Shown here: one piece after another, positions 11,951 to 19,947 of the stretch
How positions within the stretch are numbered: the first letter of the stretch is position 1
How the letters are laid out: each line of letters opens with the position of its first letter
From: Desulfobacterales bacterium
GTDB lineage: Bacteria; Desulfobacterota; Desulfobacteria; Desulfobacterales; Desulfosalsimonadaceae
Length of the DNA: 45,184 nucleotides
NCBI GenBank assembly: GCA_018335195.1
Contig: JAGXKN010000027.1
Span: 1-45,184, forward strand
Direction of reading: 5' to 3'
Program-made: the position numbers and the translations under genes
Notes under the pieces: generated by a model
Told to the model about the DNA's origin: nothing
Seen by the model: only the letters and a program-made list of their open reading frames with translations
Database searches by the model: none

Positions 11951-13366
11951 ATGACGCAGCCGAAAAACGTGTTGGATCTGATCAAACAGGAGGGCATCCG
12001 GGTTGTGGATGTCCGGTTCATGGATTTTCCCGGTATCTGGCAGCATTTTACCGTGCCGGTCAGCGAAATGGACGAGGATTCCTTTGAGGACGGCTACGGT
12101 TTTGACGGCTCGAGTCTCAGGGGCTGGCAACCGATTAACGCCAGCGACATGCTCGTGGTACCGGATCCGGCAACCGCCAAAATTGACCCGTTTTACGAGG
12201 AAAAGACACTGGTGTTAATCGGCAACATCGTGGACCCGGTCACCCGGGAGGCCTATTCCCGGGATCCGCGCCACGTGGCCCATAAGGCCGAAAATTACCT
12301 CAGGCAGAGCGGCATCGGGGATACCGCATTTATCGGGCCGGAAGCCGAGTTTTTTGTTTTTGACAACGTGCGTTTTGACTCCCAGAGAAACCAGTCCTTC
12401 TACATGGTGGATTCCGTGGAGGGCGTCTGGAACACCGGCCGTGACGAGAACCCGAACCTGGCCTACAAGCCGCGGCACAAGGAAGGCTACTTCCCGGTGC
12501 CGCCCATGGACAAGGGGCAGGACATCCGGACAGAGATGATGCTGACCCTGGAGGACCTGGGAATTGACGTGGAATGCCAGCATCACGAGGTGGCCACTGC
12601 CGGCCAGGGTGAAATTGATATGCGGTTTAAGCCGCTGATGGAAATGGGCGATCAGCTGGTGTGGTTCAAATACGTGCTCAAAAACGTGGCCAGAAAATAT
12701 AACAAGACCGCCACATTCATGCCGAAACCCCTTTTCGAGGACAACGGCACGGGCATGCATACGCATGTGAGTATCTGGCGCGACGGCAATCCCATGTTTG
12801 CCGGGGACAAGTATGCAGGTCTTTCCCAGGAGGCCCTTTATGCCGTGGGCGGAATCCTAAAACACTGCAAGGCGCTGTGCGCATTTACCAATCCCACGAC
12901 AAACTCTTACAAACGCCTTGTGCCGGGATTTGAGGCACCGGTGAACCTGGCCTATTCGAGCAGAAACCGCAGTGCCGCAGTCCGGATTCCCATGTACTCT
13001 GCCTCGCCAAAGGCCAAGCGCATCGAGTTCCGCACCCCGGATCCGTCCTGCAACGGGTACTTGGCGTTTTCAGCCATTCTCATGGCGGTAATCGACGGCA
13101 TCGAAAACAAGATTGATCCGGGCGATCCCATGGACAAAAATATCTATGATCTGCCGCCGGAGGAACTCGCCCAGATTGACTCGGCCCCGGGATCGCTTGA
13201 AGAGGCCCTGCAGAGCCTTGCAGAGGATCACGAATTTTTGCTCAAGGGCGACGTGTTCACAGAGGACGTCATCGAGCGCTGGATCGAATACAAAAGAGAA
13301 AACGAGGTGGATGCCATCAAGCTGCGGCCGCATCCGCATGAGTTTTTCCTGTATTACGACATTTAA
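11951..13366 (+). CDS. glnA: Glutamine synthetase, type I
   Basis: A 471-residue GSI enzyme that makes glutamine from glutamate, ammonia and ATP in the cytoplasm as a dodecamer. The ATG at 11951 has a strong AGGAGG 6 nt upstream. Seen motifs are FDGSSLRGW near the N-terminus, [10 protein letters not shown] (metal-binding Glu), [29 protein letters not shown] and the [17 protein letters not shown] region. Near the C-terminus, [10 protein letters not shown] keeps the Tyr adenylylated by GlnE in GSI-beta enzymes, so control by adenylylation is likely although glnE is not in this window. The upstream glnD and glnB supply the PII signal, and a terminator follows. Confidence 0.98.
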   Translation: MTQPKNVLDLIKQEGIRVVDVRFMDFPGIWQHFTVPVSEMDEDSFEDGYGFDGSSLRGWQPINASDMLVVPDPATAKIDPFYEEKTLVLIGNIVDPVTREAYSRDPRHVAHKAENYLRQSGIGDTAFIGPEAEFFVFDNVRFDSQRNQSFYMVDSVEGVWNTGRDENPNLAYKPRHKEGYFPVPPMDKGQDIRTEMMLTLEDLGIDVECQHHEVATAGQGEIDMRFKPLMEMGDQLVWFKYVLKNVARKYNKTATFMPKPLFEDNGTGMHTHVSIWRDGNPMFAGDKYAGLSQEALYAVGGILKHCKALCAFTNPTTNSYKRLVPGFEAPVNLAYSSRNRSAAVRIPMYSASPKAKRIEFRTPDPSCNGYLAFSAILMAVIDGIENKIDPGDPMDKNIYDLPPEELAQIDSAPGSLEEALQSLAEDHEFLLKGDVFTEDVIERWIEYKRENEVDAIKLRPHPHEFFLYYDI

Positions 13367-13392
13367 CCCCCGCACAGCGGGACAAAATAAAG

Positions 13393-13422
13393 AGGCGGTC
13401 CTTTTTCGGGCCGCCTTTTTTT
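13393..13422 (+). terminator. Intrinsic terminator after glnA
   Basis: AGGCGGTCC (13393-13401) pairs with GGGCCGCCT with one G-U pair, around a short T-rich loop, and is followed by a run of Ts to 13422. It ends the glnD-glnB-glnA transcript 27 nt after the glnA stop. Confidence 0.88.
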
Positions 13423-13598
13423 ATGTGGATGAGAATTTGAGGGCTCTGAGTTGTTTCAGGGGATTTGCGCTTTTTCGTTTTGCCGTGTTTGCGGAACATG
13501 TGATAAGAATACAAATAAAGGGGCGGTTTGGAGGCCGCATGAAAACGGATTGGAATTCTCCGCCCGGGGTGCGCGGAAAAATACACAAGGAGCCACAT

Positions 13599-13922
13599 AT
13601 GTTTTGCAGACAAGCCGAATCCGCCTGGCGTGAACTCATGCCGGGAATCGAGGTCAGAACACTGGTTTACGGAGAAAAAATGCTTATGGCCCAGTATCGC
13701 CTCAAAAAGGGCAGCCAACTGCCCGAACATTCCCATCCGCACGAGCAGACCGGTTTTCTGGTTTCCGGTCAGATCCGGCTGCATCTCGCGGATGAAGTGC
13801 TGGATGCCGGCCCGGGCGATTCCTGGTGCATTGCCGGCAACAGGTCCCACTGGGCCGACGTGATCGAGGATGCGGTGGCAGTGGAGGTCTTTTCCCCGGT
13901 GCGGGAGGATCTCCTCCCTTAG
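13599..13922 (+). CDS. Small cupin-domain protein
   Basis: A 107-residue single-domain cupin. The ATG at 13599 is chosen because AAGGAG (13587-13592) precedes it and because the product then starts just before the cupin fold. The metal-binding motif is PEHSHPHEQTGFLVSG (two His, Glu in the expected G(X)5HXH(X)3-4E(X)6G arrangement), and the second motif is GPGDSWCIAGNRSHW. Such proteins bind a metal and act as small isomerases, dioxygenase-like enzymes or sensors; the substrate cannot be told from sequence. It stands 232 nt after glnA beyond a terminator and 47 nt before nadE, so it probably heads or joins the nadE transcript. Confidence 0.8.
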   Translation: MFCRQAESAWRELMPGIEVRTLVYGEKMLMAQYRLKKGSQLPEHSHPHEQTGFLVSGQIRLHLADEVLDAGPGDSWCIAGNRSHWADVIEDAVAVEVFSPVREDLLP

Positions 13923-13969
13923 GCAGTCCCTCTGCCTTGTTCCTATGGGTTTGAGGGCAAGGAGGGTTT

Positions 13970-14749
13970 ATGCAGACACGCAAAGTAATCGATTATATCG
14001 TCGACTGGATGCGGCAGTATACCGCAAACGCCGGTACGAATGGTTTTGTGGTCGGCGTTTCCGGCGGCATTGATTCCGCGGTGACTTCCACTTTGTGCGG
14101 CAAAACCGGGCTTCCGGTAATGGTGCTGAACATGCCCATCCGGCAGGCCGCCGAACAGAAAACGCTTGCCGCGCGGCATTTGGGATGGCTGCACGAGCAT
14201 TTTGAAAACGTAACCGGGCACACGGTGGATCTTACCCACGTGCTTGAAGCATTTGAGCAGTCCTTGCCGGAAGATATCCAGGATCAGCTCACCATGGCCA
14301 ATACCCGGGCCCGGATCCGCATGTCAGGGTTGTATGCGTATGCCACCCATCACCGGCTCCTGGTGGCCGGCACCGGCAACAAGGTGGAGGACTTCGGGGT
14401 GGGATTTTTCACCAAGTACGGAGATGGCGGAGTGGACATCGGTCCGATTGCCGGTCTCATGAAAACCGAGGTCTACGAGTTGGCCCGCGGGCTGGGGGTG
14501 ATGGCGGAAATTCTCGAGGCTCCGCCCACAGACGGGTTGTGGCAGGACAATCGAAGCGATGCCGACCAGATCGGGGCAAGCTACGAAGAACTGGAATGGG
14601 CCATGCAATTTGAGCAATCCGGCGGGGACGAATCCGGTCTTGGTCAGCGGCAGAAACAGGTGCTTGCCATATACCGTGATTTTCACCGCAAAAATCGGCA
14701 CAAGATGGACCCCATCCCGGTGCCGGTGATTCCGGAAGAATACAAATAA
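13970..14749 (+). CDS. nadE: NAD synthetase, ammonia-dependent
   Basis: A 259-residue enzyme for the last step of NAD synthesis, amidating deamido-NAD with ATP. The PP-loop SGGIDSAVTS (about residues 31-40) identifies the N-type ATP pyrophosphatase fold. TRARIRMSGLYAYA and GTGNKVEDFGVGFFTKYGDG are family signatures. There is no nitrilase-type glutaminase domain, so ammonia is expected to be the amide donor, fitting the nearby nitrogen genes only by position. The ATG at 13970 follows AAGGAGG. kefB begins 19 nt downstream, implying co-transcription. Confidence 0.94.
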   Translation: MQTRKVIDYIVDWMRQYTANAGTNGFVVGVSGGIDSAVTSTLCGKTGLPVMVLNMPIRQAAEQKTLAARHLGWLHEHFENVTGHTVDLTHVLEAFEQSLPEDIQDQLTMANTRARIRMSGLYAYATHHRLLVAGTGNKVEDFGVGFFTKYGDGGVDIGPIAGLMKTEVYELARGLGVMAEILEAPPTDGLWQDNRSDADQIGASYEELEWAMQFEQSGGDESGLGQRQKQVLAIYRDFHRKNRHKMDPIPVPVIPEEYK

Positions 14750-14768
14750 ACCAGAGAGGGACCCAGCC

Positions 14769-16436
14769 TTGGAATTCTGGGTTTTGTTAAGAGACGTGCT
14801 GCTTTTGCTGGCCGGCGCGTTTGTATTCGGCATTGTCGCCCAGCGCTTAAGACAGAGCGCAATCATTGGATATCTGCTGGCAGGCGTGGTTTTCGGACCG
14901 TTTTTGTTTCACGCCGAAGCACTGATGCACCTGGCTGAAATCGGGGTGGCCCTGCTGTTGTTTACCATCGGCCTGGAGTTTTCGTTCACCCGCCTGCGGC
15001 GCCTTGGGGGAATTGCACTGGGCGGCGGTACGCTCCAGGTGGTTTCCACCATGGCGCTGTTTGCCCTGATCCTGGCGGCGTTTGTGGATTTTCGCGCAGC
15101 AGTGGCGCTGGGTTCCATGATTGCGCTGAGTTCAACAGCCGTTGTCATGCGTATCCTGGTAGATCGTAGCGAGGTGGATTCCCCCCGGGGAAGAAATGCG
15201 CTGGGCATTCTGCTGCTCCAGGATGTGGCAGTGGTGCCCCTGGTGCTTTTGGTCACCATGATGGGCCAAACCGGCCATCTCGATTCCATTGCCCTGCAGA
15301 TCGGGAAAATTCTGCTGGGTGCGGCCGGGCTGGTGGTGCTTTTTTACGTGCTGTTTTATATCCTGGTGCCCCGGATCCTGTTTTCCGGTACCATCCACCG
15401 CAATCGGGACCTGGTGGTGCTGCTGGCCATTCTTTCGGCTGCGGGTTCACTGTGGCTGGCCCATGAGGCCGGGCTGTCCCCGGCGCTGGGTGCGTTTATC
15501 GCCGGCATGATGCTTGCCGAATCCCCGTTTGCCACTCAGATCCGGGCGGATATCGGATCGATCCGCACGCTTTTTGTGACCCTGTTTTTTGCCACCATCG
15601 GGCTGCTTCTCGATCCGCAGTGGATGGTCTACAATATTCATTGGGTGCTTCTGGTATTGCTGATCATTGTGATCGGCAAGATCCTGATCATTTATTTTGT
15701 TGCCCGGTTGTTTTCCCGGCCGCCGGCAGAAGCCCTGTCCACAGGCATCACCCTGGCCCAGGTCGGGGAGTTTTCCTTTGTGCTGGCCACCACGTCCCGC
15801 GATATTGCCCTGATCGGACCGGAAACCTTTTCCCTGATCGTGTCCGTGACCATTGTCTCGATTTTGATTTCCACCTACATGGTCAACAAGGCCCCGGCGC
15901 TTGCCGGTAAACTGTTGAAGCCCGCATCCTGGGATCCTTCGGCATCCATGGCTACGGACGCCAAAGGGGACCGGCCGGCCGGCCGGGTCATGGTCATCGG
16001 CTACGGACCTGCCGGCAAACAGGTTACGGATGCGCTCATGGAACACGAGATCCGCCCGGAAATCATTGAAATGACCCCCAAGACCGCCCAGGCTGCCATT
16101 GAACGGGGGCTTGAAGTGCACATCGGCGATGCGGTCAACGAAGAGGTCCTGGTGCACGCGGGCTTGAACGAAACCTGCCTGGTGGTCATCACCATCCCGG
16201 ATCCGCGCATGACCATTGCAATCATTGAAGCCGCCAAGCGGCTTTCGCATAAAGCACCGGTGGTGGCCCGCTGCCGCTATCATATTTTTAAAGAAGCCAT
16301 GGAAAAGGCCGGGGCCGCCCTGGTGGTGGACGAGGAAAACGTGGTCGGCATCGACCTGGCCGAATCGGTCATTGACTCCCTGTACCGGGCCGACAGCGAG
16401 GAGATGGCCTGCGCCCTCGGCATTTCCGGAGTTTGA
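14769..16436 (+). CDS. Kef-type monovalent cation:proton antiporter with TrkA-N domain
   Basis: A 555-residue inner-membrane protein of the CPA2 family. The first 390 or so residues are about twelve hydrophobic segments (for example LLLAGAFVFGIVAQRL and a GPFLFHAEALMHLAEIGVAL region). The C-terminal part is a cytoplasmic RCK/TrkA-N domain with the nucleotide-binding motif GRVMVIGYGPAGKQVTDAL (about 405-425). This domain usually gates transport by NAD(H) or related ligands; glutathione control as in E. coli KefB/C is unproven here. The start is TTG at 14769 with GAGAGGGA upstream. Its place next to nadE is suggestive only. A sigma-70-like promoter for the next genes overlaps its stop codon. 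Confidence 0.9.
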   Translation: MEFWVLLRDVLLLLAGAFVFGIVAQRLRQSAIIGYLLAGVVFGPFLFHAEALMHLAEIGVALLLFTIGLEFSFTRLRRLGGIALGGGTLQVVSTMALFALILAAFVDFRAAVALGSMIALSSTAVVMRILVDRSEVDSPRGRNALGILLLQDVAVVPLVLLVTMMGQTGHLDSIALQIGKILLGAAGLVVLFYVLFYILVPRILFSGTIHRNRDLVVLLAILSAAGSLWLAHEAGLSPALGAFIAGMMLAESPFATQIRADIGSIRTLFVTLFFATIGLLLDPQWMVYNIHWVLLVLLIIVIGKILIIYFVARLFSRPPAEALSTGITLAQVGEFSFVLATTSRDIALIGPETFSLIVSVTIVSILISTYMVNKAPALAGKLLKPASWDPSASMATDAKGDRPAGRVMVIGYGPAGKQVTDALMEHEIRPEIIEMTPKTAQAAIERGLEVHIGDAVNEEVLVHAGLNETCLVVITIPDPRMTIAIIEAAKRLSHKAPVVARCRYHIFKEAMEKAGAALVVDEENVVGIDLAESVIDSLYRADSEEMACALGISGV

Positions 16437-16461
16437 CACACCCGCCCGCTGCTGATATTTT
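16433..16461 (+). promoter_or_regulatory. Sigma-70-type promoter before the ADP-ribosylglycohydrolase gene
   Basis: TTGACA (16433-16438) overlaps the stop codon of the antiporter gene. A 17-bp spacer leads to TATTTT (16456-16461). The start point would be about 16468, only some 15 nt before the chosen start codon. The -35 is perfect and the -10 matches 4 of 6. Confidence 0.5.
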
Positions 16462-16482
16462 GGATCAAAGGAGGTGATGTCC

Positions 16483-17256
16483 ATGTTGGGCGCCATTGCC
16501 GGGGACATTATCGGCTCGGTTTACGAGGCCCGGCCGATCAAATCCAAGAGCTTTTCCTTTTTTTCCAGCGGATGCCGGTTTACGGACGATTCCGTGCTCA
16601 CCGCGGCAGTGGCCGATGCCATCCTGCACAACGCGGATTATACGGACAAGTTTCACGAATATTTTGCAAAATACCCACATGCCGGTTTCGGCGGATCATT
16701 CATGCAGTGGGCAATGACGGGCTCGCGTCAGCCCTATTATAGTTTTGGAAACGGCTCGGCCATGCGGGTCAGCCCGGTGGGCTTTGCATTTGCGGATCTC
16801 GACGCGCTGCTGGCGGAGGCGGAAAAAAGCGCGGCCGTGACACACAACCACCCCGAGGGAATCAAGGGGGCGCAGGCAACCGCGGCCGCGGTGTTCATGG
16901 CAAACACCGGGGCGGATAAGGATGAGATCCGCACGTTTGCGCAAGAGCGGTTCGGTTACAGCCTGGATCAGCCCCTGACAGACATCCGGCAGGACTATCA
17001 TTTTGATGTCTCCTGCCAGGGCTCGGTGCCCCAGTCCCTGATCGCATTTTTCGAATCCACGGATTACGAGGACGCGGTTCGAAACGCCATCTCCCTGGGC
17101 GGGGATGCAGACACCATGGCCGCCATTGCCGGCGCCGCGGCAGAGGCCGCCTACGGCCTGCCCGACTGGATCCGTCAGAAGGCGCTGTCCTGCCTGGATG
17201 TCCCGTTAAAGCGGGTGGTGCAGGAATTTACAGAAAGGTTCATGACCGCTTTATAA
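16483..17256 (+). CDS. ADP-ribosylglycohydrolase family protein (DraG/ARH fold)
   Basis: A 257-residue dinuclear-metal hydrolase that removes ADP-ribose from proteins, nucleic acids or small molecules. Seen motifs are MLGAIAGDIIGSVYE at the start, the metal-binding FTDDSVLT (about 27-34), GNGSAMRVSP, HNHPEGIKGA and the second metal site GGDADTMAAI. ATG codons at 16477 and 16483 compete; the perfect Shine-Dalgarno AAGGAGGTGAT (16468-16478) overlaps the first, so 16483 is preferred and matches the usual family start. The substrate is unknown: DraG-type control of nitrogenase would need a DraT transferase, which is not seen here. It is followed 14 nt later by a small ORF. Confidence 0.9.
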   Translation: MLGAIAGDIIGSVYEARPIKSKSFSFFSSGCRFTDDSVLTAAVADAILHNADYTDKFHEYFAKYPHAGFGGSFMQWAMTGSRQPYYSFGNGSAMRVSPVGFAFADLDALLAEAEKSAAVTHNHPEGIKGAQATAAAVFMANTGADKDEIRTFAQERFGYSLDQPLTDIRQDYHFDVSCQGSVPQSLIAFFESTDYEDAVRNAISLGGDADTMAAIAGAAAEAAYGLPDWIRQKALSCLDVPLKRVVQEFTERFMTAL

Positions 17257-17270
17257 GAAGCCAGAAACGC

Positions 17271-17501
17271 ATGGATTACACCATGGAAGAAAAAACAAAC
17301 AATACAGCGGACGGGTGGATCGAAAAACTGATCCGTTTTTTCAAGCACATGCCCCGCAAAAAACCGGATGCGGAGCAAGCCGATTATACCGGCTGGCACC
17401 AGAGCGAAGCGCAATACCAGAAGGAGCAGGCAGAGTGGCAGGCGCAGGTGGCCGCACGCAGACAAAAGAAACGGATCGGTAATGGCAAAGAGCAAAAGTG
17501 A
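17271..17501 (+). CDS. Small charged hypothetical protein
   Basis: A 76-residue, highly charged and Gln/Lys/Glu-rich protein with no membrane segment, no cysteines and no motif that I recognise. The middle (MPRKKPDAEQ) is basic and the second half (YQKEQAEWQAQVAARRQKK) would form an amphipathic helix. It starts 14 nt after the ADP-ribosylglycohydrolase gene, and its last 20 nt overlap the start of the cation transporter gene, the usual sign of translational coupling, which is the main reason to believe it. The ribosome site is weak. An alternative start is ATG 17283. Confidence 0.5.
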   Translation: MDYTMEEKTNNTADGWIEKLIRFFKHMPRKKPDAEQADYTGWHQSEAQYQKEQAEWQAQVAARRQKKRIGNGKEQK

Positions 17502-18393
17502 TGCCCCGGAAAGCCACGTCCGCCGGGTCACTTGGTGGGGGTTCGGGGGCAATATCCTTCTGGCGGCCTTCAAGGTCGCGGCCGGATGGCTGGGCCATAG
17601 CCAGGCCGTGGTGGCTGACGGGATTCACAGCCTTACCGATACCATCACTGACGTTGTCGTGATCCTGGGGTCCTATTACTGGTCCCGACCGGCAGACGAT
17701 TCTCACCCTTACGGCCACCAGCGCATGGAGACCACGGTTTCCATATTTATCGGCGGGGTGCTTTTTCTGGCGGGCGCAGGCATCGGCTGGGACGCGGTTA
17801 CATCCGTGTACAAGCCGCATGCAAAGCACCCCGGCTTGATCGCCTTTGCAGCCGCAGCCGCCTCCATTGTCATCAAGGAGTTTCTCTATCAGTGGAACAT
17901 GCGGGTGGGCAACCGGATAAACAGCGTGTCCCTGACAGCAAACGCCTGGCATCACCGGATGGATGCATTCAGCTCCATACCCGTTCTGATCGCGGTCGGC
18001 GTGGCGCTGGCATATCCGCAGTGGCACCTGCTCGACCACCTGGCCGCATTTTTCGTGGCCATCCTGATCTGTTATGCCGCCATCCGGATCATTCTCTCCG
18101 GGTTCAGGGAGCTCGTGGACCAGGGCGCGCCTCGGGAAGTCTGCGAGCAGATTAAGCACCTGGTAAAGACCCATCCCGCGGTTGTCCAGGTGCACAACAT
18201 CCGCACCCGGTATGCGGGCAACCTTTTGTGCGTGGACCTGCACGTGGTGGTGGACAGTCAGATGACCGTTTATGAAGGCCACCGAGTGGCCGAACAGGTC
18301 AAAAACCTGTTGCTCCGGAAAGGACCGGAGATCCTGGATGCGGAGGTTCACATCGAGCCCGAGGAGGCCGCCCTGCCGGATGGCGAGTGCTGA
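17482..18393 (+). CDS. Cation diffusion facilitator (CDF) family transporter
   Basis: A 303-residue inner-membrane metal:proton antiporter, exporting divalent metal such as Zn, Fe, Mn or Co. The start ATG at 17482 (MAKSKSDAPESHVRR) overlaps the upstream small ORF by 20 nt. Six hydrophobic segments are visible. The metal-site motifs HSLTDTITD in segment 2 and HHRMDAFSS in segment 5 carry the paired His and Asp residues of the family. A cytoplasmic C-terminal domain (about 215-300) holds HPAVVQVHNIRTRYAGN and VDLHVVVD. The His in the HSLTD site is compatible with zinc, but the ion cannot be fixed by reading. Confidence 0.9.
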   Translation: MAKSKSDAPESHVRRVTWWGFGGNILLAAFKVAAGWLGHSQAVVADGIHSLTDTITDVVVILGSYYWSRPADDSHPYGHQRMETTVSIFIGGVLFLAGAGIGWDAVTSVYKPHAKHPGLIAFAAAAASIVIKEFLYQWNMRVGNRINSVSLTANAWHHRMDAFSSIPVLIAVGVALAYPQWHLLDHLAAFFVAILICYAAIRIILSGFRELVDQGAPREVCEQIKHLVKTHPAVVQVHNIRTRYAGNLLCVDLHVVVDSQMTVYEGHRVAEQVKNLLLRKGPEILDAEVHIEPEEAALPDGEC

Positions 18394-18425
18394 GGGCTTA
18401 TTACTGATATTTCTGGAGGGAAACC

Positions 18426-19172
18426 ATGCATAAACTCGTATTAATCAGACACGGCGAAAGCCTGTGGAATCGGGACAACCGGTTTACCGGCTGGACAGAT
18501 GTGGATTTGACGGAAAACGGTACCCGGGAGGCCCACGAGGCGGCAAAGGTTTTGCAGGAAAAAGGCTTTGATTTTGACGTGGCCTTTACCTCGGTATTAA
18601 AGCGCGCCATCCGGACCCTGTGGCTTGTCATGGATGACATGGACCGGATGTGGATACCGGTTTATCGATCCTGGCGTTTAAATGAACGCATGTACGGCGG
18701 CCTGCAGGGCTGGGACAAGGCGGAGACCGCCAGGGAGTATGGAGACGAGCAGGTGCATACCTGGCGCCGCAGCTATGACGTGCGCCCGCCCGAACTTGAA
18801 AAAAGCGATGCGCGCCACCCGGTACACGACCCGAAGTACGCCCATCTCCCGAAAAACGAAATCCCTGCTGCGGAAAGCTTAAAAGACACCATCGAGCGGT
18901 TCATGCCTTACTGGCACGGCACCATCGCCCCTGTGATCCGCCAGGGGCAGCGGGTGATCATCTCTGCGCACGGAAACAGCCTGCGCGGTCTGGTCAAGCA
19001 TCTAGACGGCATATCCGACCAGGAAATCCCTGGGTTAAACATTCCCACAGGCATTCCCCTGGTGTACGAACTGGATGCGGCGCTCAAACCCATCCGGCAT
19101 TACTACCTGGCAGACCCGGAGACAGTGGAAAAAGCCGCCGCTTCCGTAGCCGCCCAGGGCAGGTCCGAGTAA
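18426..19172 (+). CDS. gpmA: 2,3-bisphosphoglycerate-dependent phosphoglycerate mutase
   Basis: A 248-residue dPGM interconverting 3- and 2-phosphoglycerate in glycolysis and gluconeogenesis. The phosphohistidine motif [10 protein letters not shown] lies at residues 6-15, followed by the classic [10 protein letters not shown]. The second catalytic region [17 protein letters not shown] and the second His in [14 protein letters not shown] are present. The usual ERHYG is ERMYG here. GGAGGGAAACC precedes the ATG. It is 32 nt downstream of the CDF gene and 18 nt upstream of the ComB-like gene, so it belongs to the same run of genes. Confidence 0.95.
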   Translation: MHKLVLIRHGESLWNRDNRFTGWTDVDLTENGTREAHEAAKVLQEKGFDFDVAFTSVLKRAIRTLWLVMDDMDRMWIPVYRSWRLNERMYGGLQGWDKAETAREYGDEQVHTWRRSYDVRPPELEKSDARHPVHDPKYAHLPKNEIPAAESLKDTIERFMPYWHGTIAPVIRQGQRVIISAHGNSLRGLVKHLDGISDQEIPGLNIPTGIPLVYELDAALKPIRHYYLADPETVEKAAASVAAQGRSE

Positions 19173-19190
19173 TAGGGGAACCCGGGGCAA

Positions 19191-19889
19191 ATGGAGATTC
19201 ATATCGTTCGTTACCCACAGGGTGCGGCCAGGGCTCGCGGCCTTGCGGTAATTATTGACGTGTTCCGGGCGTTTTCCGCAGCCTGCTATGCATTTGACCG
19301 CGGTGCGGAAAGCATTATCGCCACCCAAAGCCTGGAAACCGCACGCGCCCTTAAGCGGAATCATCCCCGCTACCTGCTCATGGGTGAGCGGCACGCCGTA
19401 AAGCCGCCGGATTTCGACTTCGGCAACTCCCCCTCGGAGCTCGTGCAAGCCGATCTTTCCGGCAAGACCCTGGTGCACACCACCCACGCCGGCACCCGTG
19501 CGCTTTTGGCCGCCTCCCATGCCGAATCCGCAATTACCGGCAGCTTTGTCAATGCCGGCGCAATTGCCGCATATATCCGCAAACGCTCTCCGCAATCCGT
19601 CTACCTGATCTGCGCCGGGTTTGAAGGAAAGCAGGAAGCCGCCGAGGACCTTTTGTGCGCCAGGTACTTACAACAGCTCCTGCGCGGGGAAGACCCGGAC
19701 TTTACCACCATACCCGAACAGCTCCGAACCGTCCCGTCGGCCCTGCGCTTTTTCGACCCCGAAGACCCGGCCTCCCCGGAAATCGACTTTCACATGTGCC
19801 TGGATCTCGACCGCTTCGACTTTGTTATTTGCCGCTGCTCGGAAGAAACCGACACCTGCGTGCTGAAAAGGGGTCAAGTCTGCCCTTGA
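19191..19889 (+). CDS. 2-phosphosulfolactate phosphatase (ComB) family protein
   Basis: A 232-residue member of the Mg-dependent ComB acid phosphatase family, known from methanogen coenzyme M synthesis where it converts 2-phosphosulfolactate to sulfolactate. Characteristic stretches are AVIIDVFRAFSAACYA, LLMGERHAVKPPDFDFGNSP, KTLVHTTHAGTRALLAA, GSFVNAGAIA and CAGFEGKQEAAEDLLCA, in normal order. The typical T-T-N-G-T-R is T-T-H-A-G-T-R here. It directly follows gpmA, which makes 2-phosphoglycerate on the way to PEP, the precursor of phosphosulfolactate. No other coenzyme M or sulfolactate gene is visible, so the true substrate may differ in this bacterium. Confidence 0.85.
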   Translation: MEIHIVRYPQGAARARGLAVIIDVFRAFSAACYAFDRGAESIIATQSLETARALKRNHPRYLLMGERHAVKPPDFDFGNSPSELVQADLSGKTLVHTTHAGTRALLAASHAESAITGSFVNAGAIAAYIRKRSPQSVYLICAGFEGKQEAAEDLLCARYLQQLLRGEDPDFTTIPEQLRTVPSALRFFDPEDPASPEIDFHMCLDLDRFDFVICRCSEETDTCVLKRGQVCP

Positions 19890-19947
19890 TTCATTTTCCT
19901 TTGCTTCTTCCAGCAGCGGGTTTTCAGGGAACGCCGGAGACGATTTT

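Noticed and set aside
15447-16508. A 353-codon leftward frame opposite the antiporter gene.
   Set aside because: It is antisense to a full-length, well-conserved membrane protein; composition is Gly/His/Gln-rich without motifs.
16483-17256. Calling the ADP-ribosylglycohydrolase DraG, the nitrogenase reactivator.
   Set aside because: No draT or nif gene is in the window and the family is broad; nearness to glnB is not enough.
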